From Sodiomyces alkalinus F11 (taxonomy: Eukaryota > Ascomycota > Sordariomycetes > Glomerellales > Plectosphaerellaceae), in NCBI RefSeq assembly GCF_003711515.1, contig NW_021167083.1, positions 467,697-531,696 on the forward strand: DNA of 64,000 bases. The letters are read 5' to 3'. Of this stretch, positions 24,501 through 36,400 are shown one piece after another. The position numbers and the translations under genes were made by a program. Every line of letters starts with the position of its first letter. Position 1 is the stretch's first letter. The notes beneath the pieces were generated by a model, which saw only the letters and a program-made list of their open reading frames with translations, was not told where the DNA came from and ran no database searches.

Positions 24501-26242
24501 GAAATGGACGAGATGATCAGGTCGTAGTCGTCCGGCGCAGCGGCTCTGTCTACCGGGGGAAGCGCGATCCTCATGACAGGCTCGTGCATGGTGAGTTTGA
24601 TATTGGCCTTGGGTAGCAGCCTGGAGATGAGTAGGTGGCCCTGGCCAGGTCGGCGGGAGATCTTATGCGCCTTGGGCTTCGATCGGAGCATGGCGACCAA
24701 GAGAGGTAGGTGGCGCGGGTCGAGATCGACAGAAGGGGAGGTGATGACGGAATTGGCGAAGAGGATATTGGTGTTCTTGTCTTGTGAACCAACGTCCACG
24801 TCGTTGGCCAGCTCGACCGTCTTGGAGGGTAGGGTTGTTTTTACGGTAGTGGTGGTCATGGGGATGTAGAGAAGCCGCTCTGGTTTACCGTCGCCATCGT
24901 CCAGACCAACAGAGATGGACAGGGCGGCAGCGAGGGCCTCGTGGGCGATGTCCTTGGAAGGGAAATACATGCGATGGGCGGGTGACTTGGGATCGAGGCG
25001 GTGCAAATCGATACCGACCTCCTTCATGGAGGCATTCAGGACAATGGGCTGAGCGCGCGGTTTGACCGACTCGACCTTCTTGGTAAGACCGACGAAGCTG
25101 ACGGCAAACTGTACTTCCTTTATGCCTCTCAGGATGGAGCTGATGAACTCTTTGGAATCCGACACGGCCTGCATGATGATGTCGTCCTCGGTAGTTACGC
25201 CAGGATCGGGGGGGGCTCGAGGGTCCGTCCTGTTTTCTGCATAAGCCGGAGAGTCGTCGTCTAAGCCGGACAAGACGTGCGAGGGAGATCGGCACCGCTT
25301 GAATCGTTGAGCGCAAAGGCGAACGTCGTCGTAGGGGATGTGAATTCGGTTTAGCTTCAGGGCGATGGAAGCGTCTCGCAAACCGTCCGGCTCGCCATAC
25401 AGAAACCCGTGAATATTAAGGGTGGCATGGTCCAGAACTTCCAGGGGCTCGTTTCCCTCTGCAGTGAACAGAACGCTCCGTAAAGTGACAATCCATTCGG
25501 CCTGTTGCTTTTGCTTCTGCTGCTGCTTCTTTTGCCTGTCGGTTCGGAACTGGAAGAAGAAGCGAGCTCGGTCGACCATCTTCCGGCGGGTATCGACGGC
25601 GAGGGTAAAGCTTCCACATTGTATATTCCCCACGTCGACGATGTTGACGGTGGAGTTGGTGGCAACGACGTCGACCATGCGGAGCCACTTGAGCTGCCTA
25701 TGCACGCGCTTAACCTTCTCCTTGAGCTTGGTCAAATGCTTCCACGTCTCGCTCCTGGCGTTGGGGACTCCGTTGCGGCGCAGCTGGGGGATCTTGAGGT
25801 GGCCTCTAGCACTTTGCTCTGGCCCTTCACTGGATTTGTCGGACCGGCTGTCGGTGTTCTTGTTGTCCTCCCCCGATGTATCATCGTCGTCCGGCCGCTT
25901 GCCGTCGAGCTGGCGCACGTCGACAGTGACTACAAGCTCATTGATGACGATGCTCAGCCAGGTGGGCTGGGAGAATGTGGGTCGGTGGACGTTGAGGCCC
26001 AGGCCGCGTATCTCAATCTTGAAGCCATCCTTTGGTGTGTATGCGAGTCGGCGCAGGGAGAAGTAGCCGATGCGTTGGATGGAGATGCCAGTGACAATTC
26101 GAAGGAGAGCGAATAGGACAAAGGAGGACAGGTAGATGAGGACGAGGACTCCGAAGATGAATGTCGGGTTGAGCAATGCCATGCCGCTGTGCAGCATCCT
26201 CACGGGAGGGCCGGGGCTGATGGTGCTGGTGCTGGTGCTCAT
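16754..26242 (-). CDS. FMP27: FMP27/Hobbit/SABRE family bridge-like lipid-transfer protein, 3162 aa
   Basis: One uninterrupted exon of 9.5 kb. Proteins of this family (yeast Fmp27/Hob1, animal BLTP2/Hobbit, plant SABRE) are long hydrophobic-groove rods, anchored in the ER by an N-terminal helix, that bridge ER-plasma membrane contact sites and move lipids. Seen: an N-terminal membrane helix (NPTFIFGVLVLIYLSSFVLF, about residues 25-45), then TGISIQRIGYFSLRRLAYTPK and HRPTFSQPTWLSI blocks. The family's named motifs are present: GFWDK (about residue 1440, GFWDKIRLNFHSRIRVAW) and WPPW (about residue 2260, SSWPPWVPMEVMFDFRTDPFGF). The C-terminal third contains poly-Asn, poly-Gln, poly-Ser and a Pro-Tyr repeat, all disordered insertions. 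Length and motif order agree with filamentous-fungal members. The start is the ATG at 26242. Confidence 0.93.
17091..17118 (+). repeat. (GGGGTA)n G-rich repeat, potential G-quadruplex, antisense to FMP27
   Basis: Five G-runs of three or four, each separated by TA, on the strand opposite the FMP27 coding strand. In the protein it gives a (PY)n repeat. The unit is close to, but not, the TTAGGG telomere repeat. Confidence 0.85.
18479..18596 (-). repeat. FMP27: Poly-Asn and poly-Gln codon runs inside FMP27
   Basis: AAC/AAT codons repeat from about 18521 down to 18482 (about 13 Asn) and CAG/CAA codons from about 18596 to 18563 (about 11 Gln), reading on the minus strand. Both lie between two conserved segments, so they are length-variable insertions in a surface loop. 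Confidence 0.9.
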
Positions 26243-27607
26243 AGCTGGTGCTCATAGCTGGACGTAGCGTGTGTCGGTCAGCGAGGGGAGGGGATCGGGG
26301 AATGTTGTCGGTACGGGTACGTGAAAAGCGTACATGATCAGCTTCCCGAGGACACCATGCTTGATATCCTCCAGACACTCCGCCGTTAGATGCCAGGGCG
26401 TGTCATGGTCGTCAACAGAGTTCGAGGGATTGTCGGGCGGGTTGGTGCAGGTCGAGGTCGAGGTCGGGGGGTTCGGTTCGTAGGTTGGTTTCCTGTTGTC
26501 TTCGACCTAGAGGAAGAAAGAGTCGGGTGTCAACACAAGATCATCCCAGACAAAGGCGCAAGGCCACATCGACGAAGGTGCAGAGGCCAATATCCAGCCC
26601 CTCCCTGTCTTGCCCAGATGTGAGAAATAGTCCCGTTACTCACAGCGTCACAGAATATAGGATGAATAACCAAATGTATTGTCAGATTGGAGTAAGAGAG
26701 GCGACTGGATGGAGACGAAACAGCAGCGCTGGGACGAAAGGAAGGGAGTAGCTGTGGGAGAGGGGAGGATGAGAGTCCAAGAAAACGATGGACGATAATT
26801 ACGAAGAACGACGAACGATGCGCAGCGTTGGTGGGAGGGAGGTGCGCCTCTACGGAGTACCTGGTACTAGGTATTCAGACGTACATTGATTGTACCTTGT
26901 CTGGTGGGAAGCTGCACTCTGGCAGCACTTGTTGGGACTAGACCCAGTACGTGTACACGTAATTTGTCTGTGTGGGGCCGTGATATGGGGGAGGGAGCCT
27001 TCGTCACTCTCAACGGTCGGTACCAGTAGAAGTGGTTCCGATGATGATGGAAGGTTACGGTACATTACATATTGTATCCGTATCACCAAGTTACGGTGTA
27101 CAGTGTAATTAGGACAGATCCCCAAATCAGTTAGGGTGGATTTCCACGAGAGACGATGTATCGGTACGGATTGGTGCATTGGTACTAGCAGAAAAGACAT
27201 CTTACGGAAATTACGGATACATCCCACCACCATGAATAAGCGAGGCGTTTGACGGCTGGCTCAGTGGCCCTCCCAAAATTCATGTCCTTGTCAGGACATG
27301 AAAATGATAAAATCGTAATTGCGTCTAATCTTCATCCTTTACTATACAGACTTCATATTCATCTTCTTACTCTGTCCCAGTAATTCTTATTTTCTTAAAT
27401 AGTTATTGAGTTATTGTTTAGATATATTCATTGTACATGCCCCGTATCCAAGAGGCCAAGTTGGCGAAGGTTATTATACATATACAGTAGTGCCACTGTG
27501 CCGTGTGACTATTTGTCTTCCCTGTCTTGATTCGGCTGTCCGAGTGTGTCGCAGGGGATTTTCAAAAGACGGATAACTGGATGGTGGTTTGATTGCGCGC
27601 TGCCCTG
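26243..27607. other. 1.36 kb upstream of FMP27, downstream of the Tim17-like gene
   Basis: Holds the FMP27 promoter and 5' leader and the 3' flank of the gene ending at 27608. AT-rich from 27290 to 27480. No supported coding region; short frames here are not protein-like. Confidence 0.5.
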
Positions 27608-28570
27608 CTAGGATTCAGGACTTTGACCCTGCGCCTGCGCCTGCGCCTGCGCCTGCGCCTGCGCCTGCGCCTGCGCCTGCACCCGCGCGTCCTTGGCCGC
27701 ACGTACACGCAACCCGGCAATCTTCTCGTCGATGAGTGCGATTTCGGCGTCCAGCCTGAGCATCTTCTCGCCCATCACATGTCGATACTCGTCGTCGGTG
27801 AGCTTCTTGAGCGGGCTCCATTTGGACGAGAGAATGCTCGGCCTTTCCTGCTTGTCCTGGGCGGGCGAAGCAGCCTCTCTGTCGTGAAAGGCGTTGACGA
27901 TGGCCTGGCCACTGCCGCCAAATATGGACCAGACGATGGCGCCGGGGATGATATTTCGGGGCCCGCCTAGTGGAGGAGAAGGGGTGAGGGGTTGAGCACA
28001 TGCAGAAAGAAGAGGGCGTGGGAGAAGGGCGCAGGGCCAACTTACGAATCAGGCCCCCTATCATTCCGGCTGTGGCGCCGGCTAAGGCACTGGCCTTTGT
28101 CTTTTCAGAGTTTGTGGGCTCTTCGGATCCCCATGTCCGCAGAGTGAGGGTCCGAGATACTGGTGATGTATCGTGAGTCTCGTTGAACATGGACCGCGTG
28201 GCATGGGCATGGGCATGGGCATGGTCAGAACGTAGAACTTACGCCAATAAGTAGAGCCCAGGGTGAAGCACTGGAAGCCTGAAGCTATGCCGAATAGGGC
28301 CGGGGTGGCATCCCTGACAATGCCTGCGGTGACGCCGAAGAAGATACCGGTGGCGCCTGTCCCGAGTATATGATTAGCGATACACGGCTCCAGACGAGAG
28401 GGCATAGAACATATAGACACACCTGTGAGAGCCCCAACCTGGAGAGATGGCACGACGACTTGGATGAGTTCGGGAGGTAAAAGACCCCGGCGTGGACGTC
28501 GTTGGCGACACTGCTGGTCTTGAGGCCGGGGCTGAGAATCGGTTGACTCGTCTGTATTATTTGCGGTCAT
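27608..28570 (-). CDS. Tim17/Tim22-like mitochondrial membrane protein, four exons, 244 aa
   Basis: Exons 28570-28423, 28356-28243, 28159-28046 and 27966-27608 join in frame to 244 residues; introns are 66, 83 and 79 nt with standard ends. Two glycine-rich hydrophobic stretches (GALTGATGIFFGVTAGIVRDATPALFG, about residues 46-72, and ASALAGATAGMIGGLIR plus the following NIIPGAIVWSIFGGSGQAIV) are of the Tim17/Tim22/Tim23/Pmp24 type, suggesting a small inner-mitochondrial membrane protein, possibly an assembly or import factor. A predicted coiled coil (EYRHVMGEKMLRLDAEIALIDEKIAGLR) follows, and the C-terminus ends in an Ala-Gln repeat made by a (CTGCGC)n microsatellite. No closer assignment is possible. 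An upstream in-frame ATG at 28642 gives a less likely, longer N-terminus. Confidence 0.7.
27633..27680. repeat. (CTGCGC)n hexanucleotide repeat, coding
   Basis: About eight hexamer units. On the minus strand they encode alternating Ala and Gln near the C-terminus of the Tim17-like protein; because the unit is six bases, copy-number change keeps the frame. Confidence 0.95.
28197..28223. repeat. (GGCATG)n repeat in intron 2 of the Tim17-like gene
   Basis: Four hexamer units lie between the GTAAGT donor and the acceptor of an 83-nt intron, filling a third of it. Read through, they would code Met-Pro repeats, which helps to show that this segment is intronic. Confidence 0.85.
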
Positions 28571-29421
28571 TGGATAGAAATGGGGCGTGTTTAATTCAAT
28601 GATGGGTAAAGGGGGAGAGGAGAAAAAGTCTACGAATACCAATCACGTCTTGATCATGAACAGTGTATAGTGTATATATTTCGATGAAGCCTTTCTGAGT
28701 GCAGGATGGTTACTCAACTTACTCCATAATACTCTGCAACCTCGTGCACGGGATATCTCGGAAAATATTACAGAGTAGTATCTCGATGGCCAGAAGCCAG
28801 ATGCAGCCAGGTGTTGCTGACTTGATACCTTTGATTTGGTAAGCAGCCACATCAGCCACAAGCCACAGCCACAAGCACGGGACTTTTTAACTTTTCAAGT
28901 CCCGACGTGGGGCTTTGTGTGGCGGGGTTAAACCCCCCCCCCCCTTTTCGACCCTTCCTCTGGTTCATGGAAAAATAACACTAGTCTTGTTTTGGGACTA
29001 GCCCCGCCCACCCAAAAAAATCCCTTTCCCCAAGTCCCTCACAAACTTGGGATCGTCTTCACTTTTACGGCCGATAATTATTCGTAAAACTTCGCCCTTT
29101 CTTTCCCGCAGCCCCAGTCCTGGTCAACCACCACGACACCACGACACCACGACACCACGACGCCACGACAACTACGAGTTCTGTCTGGGCTGCACCATCC
29201 CTCACAGTCCCATCCGACATTCTGTCGACAACGACCCATTGTCGCTTGTCGCTCCTCCTCTTTCGCCTTTAAGCACCAAAAGACCTTGCCTCCCTCACCT
29301 CTCTCACAGAGCCAGCCTCCCAAAAGGGCAGCCTCGCAATCGCCACCAAAAAGGCCGCCCCTCCCGAGCCATCATCTCGCGCATCGATTGATTCGTTGCG
29401 CGTGGCCATCTAACCGCAATC
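28571..29421. promoter_or_regulatory. Divergent region between Tim17-like gene and eIF4B
   Basis: An 850-bp region with transcription leaving on both sides. A C-run lies at 28935-28944 and an 8-bp CACCACGA repeat at 29131-29165. The eIF4B leader (about 29080-29421) is CT- and CA-rich. No gene is seen. Confidence 0.5.
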
Positions 29422-31766
29422 ATGGGTGTGTTCTCCCATAGCAGCTGGCAGATGTCAATAGAACTATGCCGACATGGAAGAATGAGCCTTGTTGCTGACC
29501 TGATATATTTTGCTTTGCAGCGCCTAAAAAGAAGGAAACCCAGAAGATGTCGCTTGGCGACTTTCTGTCCGATGGAAGTCTGTCATACCTCCCTCACCCT
29601 TCCCCAACCCTGACCTCAGCCTCAGCCTCAGCCTCAGCCTTGCATCCCTTCCCCTTGAACGTTGCAAAGCATCGACTTTGGCTATTCAATTCAAGCCACT
29701 ACTACCATCATCACAATTGCTCCCTTTATACCCCTCTATAGGTCTGCAGTCTTGGACAAATGCTGACAGGTTATAGACTTGGGCGGATCCTGGGCTGATG
29801 AGGTGGAGGATACCTACGGTACGTTTGCCCCGCGCTTACTCTCCCTCTCCCTCTCCCCTCTTCTATCTTGCGTCAAAAAAGTCAACCAACTCAACTCCTC
29901 TCCTTCTAGGTACTGGTACCCAGCCTCTTCCTGCTCCCGAAAGACGTTCGGGCTACGGCTCTGGCTATGGCTCCGGCTCCGGCGCCGGTTACGGCTCCAA
30001 CCAAGCCTGGGGCAGCAGCGACCGCAGTAGGTAACAGGCTGTCCCACACAAATTCCTTCACAAGTGCTTACCATCTAGATTATGCTCCCCGCGATGCTGG
30101 TCCCGCTCAGATCCCCGATAAGCCCCCTTACACGGCCCATCTCGGAAACCTCTCGTACGACGCCACCGTCGACGCCGTCACCGATTTCTTCACTGGATGC
30201 GACATCATCAGCGTCAGGATCATCGAGGACCGCGAGCAACAGCGCCCCAAGGGCTTTGCCTACGCCGAGTTTGCCAATGTTGAGGGTCTAAAGGCCGCTC
30301 TCCAGCTTGATGGAGAGACCTTCCAGGGTCGTTCCATTCGTGTCAAGGTTGCTGATCCACGTACGTACTGAAAAAAAAAAGAGGAAGAAAGAAAGAAAAA
30401 TTGTCCCTGCCTATCTAACTAACGCAACGCATCAGCTCGAGGCGGCGACCGTGGCGAGTCTTCCCGTGACTTTAGCGACTGGTCCCGAAAGGGTCCCCTG
30501 CCTGATTTGCCGTCTCGTGGAGGCAACGATCGCCGTCCCTCCGAATTTGGTGAGCGCCGCTCGCGTGAGCCCGCCGATGATGGCAGGGTTCGGGACTTTG
30601 GCAACTGGGAGCGCAAGGGACCTCTGCCTCCTCCCGAGCGTCCCGCTACATCTCGCGACGGTAGCCACCCTCCCGCCGCCGAGGGTCGGTCCGAATCCTT
30701 CCGCGGCGGCCGACGAGAGTCCCCCGCTGCCTGGGGCGAAGGCCAGGGACCTGCCCGCCACGATGGCTCTCGTCCTCCCCGCGGCGACCGTCCCGAACGT
30801 GTCCCCACGGCCGCCGAAAAGGATATGCAATGGCGCTCCAACATGCGCCCCACCCCGCCCGCGAGGGCTTCCCCCGCACAGTCGCGCGATGGCAGCGAGG
30901 CCCCCACTTCACCTGCCCCTGCCGGAGCTACCCTCGCCGCGCCCGCCCCAGCTGGCCGCCCCAAGCTGAACCTGCAGAAGAGAACGGTCTCCGAGGCCAC
31001 GGATGTCGTGTCCCCGTCCCTAACCGGCGACGCCAAGTCCAGTCCCTTCGGCGCTGCGCGACCTATCGATACCGCTCAGAGGGAGAGGGAGGTGGAGGAA
31101 AGGCGACAGCAGCAGATTAAGGCGAAGCGCGAAGCCGACGAAAAGGCCAAGGAGGAGCGTCGGCTAGCTAAGGAAGCCGCCGCCAAGGAGGCCGCGGAGA
31201 AGGCGGAAGAAGAGGCCAAGGCCGCAGAGAAGGCTGCAGAGAAGGCGGAAGAGGAGGCCAAGGCCGCAGAGAAGGCTGAAGAGGAGGCCGCTGCCGCCGC
31301 CGCTGCCGCCCCCAAGCCAGCTGACGTTGCCGAGGAGGCTCCCCAGCCCGCCCAGGAAGCTGGTCCCGAGGGTGAAGAAAAGACGGGAGAAGCGGCCAAG
31401 GATACCCAAAACGGCGCCGCTGCTGGTGCCGCTGCACAGAAAGTCCCTGTTCGTTCGAGAGGCGGGCGTGAGGGTGCTCCTCCCATCAAGACCCGGGCAG
31501 CCGAGAGCGGAAACTGGCGCCAGTCGTCTGGGGAGCTTAGATCGCCTCGTGGCCATGGCCCGCCCGGACCCCGTCGGGGAGGTGGCGCGCCGCGCGGCTC
31601 CCGCTATGAAGGAGGCGGCTCTGGTCGGGGCTCCCGCGCGAACGGCTCTCAGGGAGGCCAGCAGCCGGCGACGCCCACAACCGCGGAGCCGGGAACGCCT
31701 GTGCAGGAGGAGGACGGCTGGACCACCGTGTCGGTTAACAAGGGTCGGCGTGGCGCTCGTGCTTAG
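29422..31766 (+). CDS. tif3: eIF4B-like translation initiation factor with RRM, six exons, 610 aa
   Basis: Exons 29422-29425, 29521-29577, 29777-29818, 29910-30026, 30079-30360 and 30436-31766 keep one open frame of 610 residues. The first exon is only ATG plus one base. eIF4B stimulates the eIF4A helicase and 48S complex formation in the cytoplasm. Seen: an N-terminal block APKKKETQKMSLGDFL and GGSWADEVEDTYGTGTQPLP, matching yeast Tif3 and S. pombe Sce3; one RRM at about residues 88-168 with RNP2 (HLGNLS) and RNP1 (KGFAYAEF); RGG/SRDFSDWSRKGPLP and RDFGNWERKGPLPPPER repeats; then a Lys/Glu/Ala coiled coil (about residues 380-460) and a Gly/Arg C-terminus ending DGWTTVSVNKGRRGARA. Exon 2 ends in a GTCTGT donor and exon 4 in GTAGGT, both weak, so those two junctions are the least certain. 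Confidence 0.88.
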
Positions 31767-33008
31767 AAAGCGGGAGGTGGTGGTGTTGATTTCCGCTTTC
31801 TCGGACGATCCTAGCGGGTGGGGAACTATTTCTTCTGAGACGAAAACGAAAACACACACACACACACACACAACTCGGCCGCCCCCGATCTTTTGTTGTT
31901 GTCGTTGTTGTTTTTCTTACACCGCCCGCGGAACATCGATTACTGTCATTGTCAACCCCCGGCATCGTTACCAGTTTTTCTTTTCCCTTTTTTTTCGGAC
32001 GACGGGATCTTCGGCAAATGACGAACTTTTGGGGCACTGCACTTCCGGAGTTTGAAGGGGGGGGGAAACAAAAAAGGAACCCAAAAAAGAAAAGAGAACG
32101 AATTTGAGACGTTCACGCTTCTCCCTGACGACGCATGGTTGCTCCCTACCTTTGGCTCCCTGTGGCAACCCCCCCATCCATTCATTCCCCTTTGAAAACC
32201 CACCATCCTCTCGAGAGAACATCCTTGGTCCGTCGATACACGAATCCATTCCTCCGCTCCGCTCTCGACCACCCCCCTTCTTTCTCTCTGTGCTCTCATG
32301 AGACGACATAGACGAACGGATCTCACAGGTCGGGTTGGCTTTGGTCATTGTTATCTCTTTTGCCTTTTTTTCCTCCCCTTTTTTTCTTCTTTTCTTTTTC
32401 GCCCCCTTTCTCTTGCGTCCCAAAAGGCTGCTTCCCTGGTTGTTTGTTTTTGTTTTTTTGTTTTCCCCATTGGCACCGGGGTGGAAATCATCCCTACCTG
32501 ACCCTCGCGGCTCAAGCTCTCATGACGTCTGTCTATTTCGACTTTGATGATCAACCCTCCTCTTTTTTTATCATTTCGGACTTTCGGGATGAAAGAGAGA
32601 CGAGACGCATGGCGCCGATTATTCCACGAGGACGGAGAGAGAGAGAGAGAAGAGAACTGGCTGTGGTCTTGTTTTCTGTTGTTGTTTGGAGTGAAGAGTG
32701 GGAAGTGGGATGATGGATGGCTTTCCGAAAAGAAAGCTATACGACCTGGGCTTGCCTCTGTATTGTAAAGAGGTTTACCTTAGACTCTGGACAAAAAGTT
32801 GAGGTGGAGGATGGAACGGAAATGCGAAAAGAAAGGAAATGACTTTTAAAATTGTTCACACTTTTAAGTGCCTTTTGATTTCCCCGTGCGTTAAATTCGT
32901 AAGAAAAAGGCTGCCCCCTTCCCTATGTAAATATCCCACCTAGATCATGGGGTTCTCGTCTACGGACATCTCTCGCGCCCATCCCCCATCCCCCATCCCC
33001 CATCACCA
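31767..33008. other. Convergent intergenic region between eIF4B and EFL1
   Basis: About 1.2 kb at the 3' ends of both neighbours. It contains a CA run (31854-31871), a G-run (32057-32065), T-rich pyrimidine tracts (32365-32420) and a GA run (32637-32651). No coding region is supported; the frames here are simple-sequence artefacts. Confidence 0.5.
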
Positions 33009-36000
33009 TCACCTCTTCAAAGTCTTCTGCTTCTCCGCATTCGTCGCAATATTCCGCCCCTCCACAAGCAGGCCCTTCCTCTTCCTCACCCCATCCATAT
33101 ACCGCTTCGCCACGTTCTCCCTGTCCGCCCACTCGCCCAGGTCCTCGAGATCGTCCTCCGTGAAGGGTACCCAGAAGGGATCCTCATCGAGGACCTCGAA
33201 CCCGGCAAAGAGGAGCTGCGGCTGCGCGGCGCCGCTGGTGCGCTTGCGCATCTCGTCCGCGAACCCGAACGACTCCACCACGGGGACAACCGACGCGATG
33301 GTGAAGAACGGCGTGCCCTCCTTCATCGCCTCGGAGAGCACGCGGCCGCGGCGCCGCGTGAGCACGTCGTAGACGCGCCCGAGGACCTCGGTGGAGGCTT
33401 GGATCTCGACCGAGTAGATCGCGAGCAGGAGGCGCGGGGACCAGTCGAGCAGGGCGGCGTGGAGGGAGCTCGCGGTGGTTTTGATGACTTCGCCCGTGAG
33501 GCGGGTGAGTCTGTCCCGCGCCGAGGAGGCAGAGGACGACGACGACGACGAGGGATCGTCGGATTCGGGCGGTGCGTGGATGATCACGTCCTCGACGGTG
33601 ACGGCTATGCCTTGGACGGGCTCGTGGCAGAGCGGTCCTTCGGCGGTGGCGAGCTGGAAGGCGTGGGCGATCTTGTCGGCTAGGTGGACGGGGTGGAGAG
33701 ACTCGTCGGCTTGCGGGGCGGCGGAAGCAGCAGCACTGCCGCCGTTTCTGGCGTGCTGTGCCGAAAAGACCTTGGAGAAGATACCCTCCGATGTGCCGTC
33801 GATCAGCAAGTTGGGTCCGGTTCGCCGAGGTCCAAAGGCCACGATCTTGTCCATCGTGTTCTTCCATGTCTCCTTGTCCCGGCCCCCGTTGGAGTCCAGT
33901 TGTGCCTGGAGTTGCTGCTTGAACTCGTCTAGGGACAGGGTTTTGGCGGCGTCTGTGAGGTTGATATCGGCCTCGACATTCTCTACGCCTCCTTCTTGTT
34001 GCTGCGCATTTCCATTTTCGTTTCCATGCCCATTGCCGGCGCCGTTGGTCCGGTAGTCCGAATACATGCGTTTGAGGGAGTTGCTATTCTTGATGAGGAA
34101 CTCTGTGGCATTCTCGGGTAACGGCCTGACCCGGATACGGACGGAGACTTGCTTGGACGAGGTCACGCCGACGACCACGCCCCGGCCGAGCTCCTTGTTT
34201 GCAGGTGGGCGCATTTCGTCCGCCTTCACAATCGTCTCTCGGTACGGCACGATGGGCGCACCCGCTTGGATTTCGCAACGGGCGAACCGCTCTTGGAGGT
34301 CGGTCAGGCATCTCTCGAGATGCAGTTCTCCGGCCGTGAGGAGGACGTGCTCTCCGCTCTCCATTGTTTCGTACTCGGCGCAGGGATCGCTCTGGACGAG
34401 CAATTTCAGTCCGCGAATCATCTTGTCGAGGTCCGCGGGGTTGACCGGCTCCAGAGCGACTCGGACGATGGGTTTCCCGAGCGTGCTGATACCCGACAAG
34501 TTCACCGCGCCTTCCACCTGGCTGCAGAGCGTCCCGGACTTCAGGATGTGTCCCTCGAGACCGCCGATGCCGAAAACGACGCCGGCCGGAACGGTATCCA
34601 GGGCCTCGAGGTTTCGACCCATCAGCATGTACAAGGCAGTGATGGTGACCTTCTCGGGTTCTGGGGAGTGAGGGTTGGCGGGCGACCATTTCGGGGGGAT
34701 AACGTAAAGCTCGTCGCCCACGGAGAGCGAGCCCGAATACATCCGGCCAAACCCGATCAGGTGTTCGGGATCATGCTGCTCCTCTTCTAACTGAGGAGTG
34801 AAGTTGTCCAGGCTGACTTCTTCTAATGCTTGGGACAAGTCGTCGTCCACCCCACTCCCGCTCCGACCACCGGTTCCTGCTTCTGCAGCCGTAGCAGCCG
34901 CCTGGGCGCGAGCCGCCTCGGCGCGTTTCTTCCGGGCGAGTTCCCTGGCTTCTTCGGGGCTGAGCTGGCCGGTCCTCCTCTTGTTCTGTGGGAGCTCGCT
35001 CTCTGGTACCGATACCATTTTGCTGACGTAGGCGACAACGGGGTCTGATTTGGACGCCCTGAACGACACCATGGCGTCGACGATGTTGTTGTCGACGTGA
35101 ATTCCACCTGGCGAGTCTTCGACCATCTCAAGGAGCCGTTCGGCCTGGGCCGCCGGGGGCGCCGGGAGCGACTCGATGACAGAGACCAGCAAGGCCGTGG
35201 ATAGAGGTAGCCACTGGGAGAAGACGGTCGTCAACAGCACACGAGAATCTCTCGACCGCATGATGTGAGGCGGTATTGTGAGGCCCAAGGACTTGGTGAT
35301 TTTCTCCAGCAGGGCCGGATCCCCCTTTCCGTTGTCGCCGCCGACAGTGGCCTGATAGACTGTCCATATCGGCTCTAGTACCAACTGCACAAACATGGGC
35401 TTCAGGTTTCGCCCCTTCAGGTGCCTGTGGGCCAAGATCTTTTTTGTCTTGGGATCCAGGTAGAAACCACCCCAGAGAACTTTCTCCATGACGCCACGCT
35501 TGATGCCGAGCTTCTTTTCGTACAAGCTGGCAAACTGGCGAACGGTAAAGGCCCAACCGTCAATGGCACTGCTGAAGATGACGTTGTTCTTCTCCGGGGC
35601 AAAGTAGAGGTCCTCGTCGTCTCTCTCTTCAAACTGCAGCTCGCCGGAATCGGTGACGTGGTCGGAAGAGTCCGACGACTCCTTGCCGGCGGCGGCGGCC
35701 CTGACGCGTTCCTCCATCTTCTCGCGCCAGTTGAGGTCCTCCTCCATCCTCTCTCCCTGGAAGAAGCTTCCCAGAACGGCGTTGACTTGTTCCAGCAGTT
35801 TGCCGAGGTGAACGTAGGCTTCGTTGGGGGTCATTTTCAGCTCGGTCACGAGGCGGTCGATCTTGTTGAAGACGAGAAGCGGTTTTAGTTTTTCCATCCA
35901 GGTCTGGCGTAGTACGGTCACGGTCTGACTGCAGACGCCTTCGACAGCGTCCACGAGCACCACAGCGCCGTCGCATAGCCTGGATGCGGTAGAAACCTCG

Positions 36001-36400
36001 CTGCTAAAGTCGATGTGGCCCGGCGAATCTATGAGGTTGATGAGGTACTCGGCGGGTTCGGGAGCAGCATCTGGAGACGGTCTCCTGAGCATGGAGAAGA
36101 AGAGCGAAATGGCCGAGGACTCCATGGTGATGCCTCGGAGTTGCTCGTCTGGTCTTGAATCGAGGTATCGGATCTTGCCGGCCATCTTTGGGGAGATGAT
36201 GCCGTTGGTAGCGATTAGGGCGTCTGTTAGGGAAGTCTTTCCATGATCGACATGGGCAAGAATGCAAATCTGCATCCCAGGTGAGCGATGGCTGGTCCAG
36301 TTAGGGACAAAGGATGAGAGACGAGGGCGAGACTTACATTGCGAACATTATCGGCATGCCTTTGCAGGCTTGCCAGCTTCGCGGGAGTCACGAGAGGCAT
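33009..36400 (-). CDS. RIA1: EFL1/RIA1 ribosome-maturation GTPase, two exons, 1107 aa
   Basis: Exons 36400-36338 and 36269-33009 join in phase 0 (68-nt intron, GTAAGT/GCAG). EFL1 is a cytoplasmic EF-2-like GTPase that with Sdo1/SBDS evicts Tif6/eIF6 from late 60S subunits. Seen: the P-loop AHVDHGKTS (about residues 26-34), switch II LIDSPGHIDF (D102-H106), NKID (156-159), and the Ria1-type start MPLVTPAKLASLQRHADNVRNICILAHVDHGK. The insertion between NKID and domain II is long and acidic, as in Ria1 and unlike EF-2. Domain IV has SDDPSSSSSSSASSA, and the C-terminus reads EVLDEDPFWVPFTEDDLEDLGE, a typical EFL1 ending. The diphthamide-bearing histidine loop of EF-2 is not apparent. It faces eIF3l over a 1.1 kb shared promoter region. 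Confidence 0.93.
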
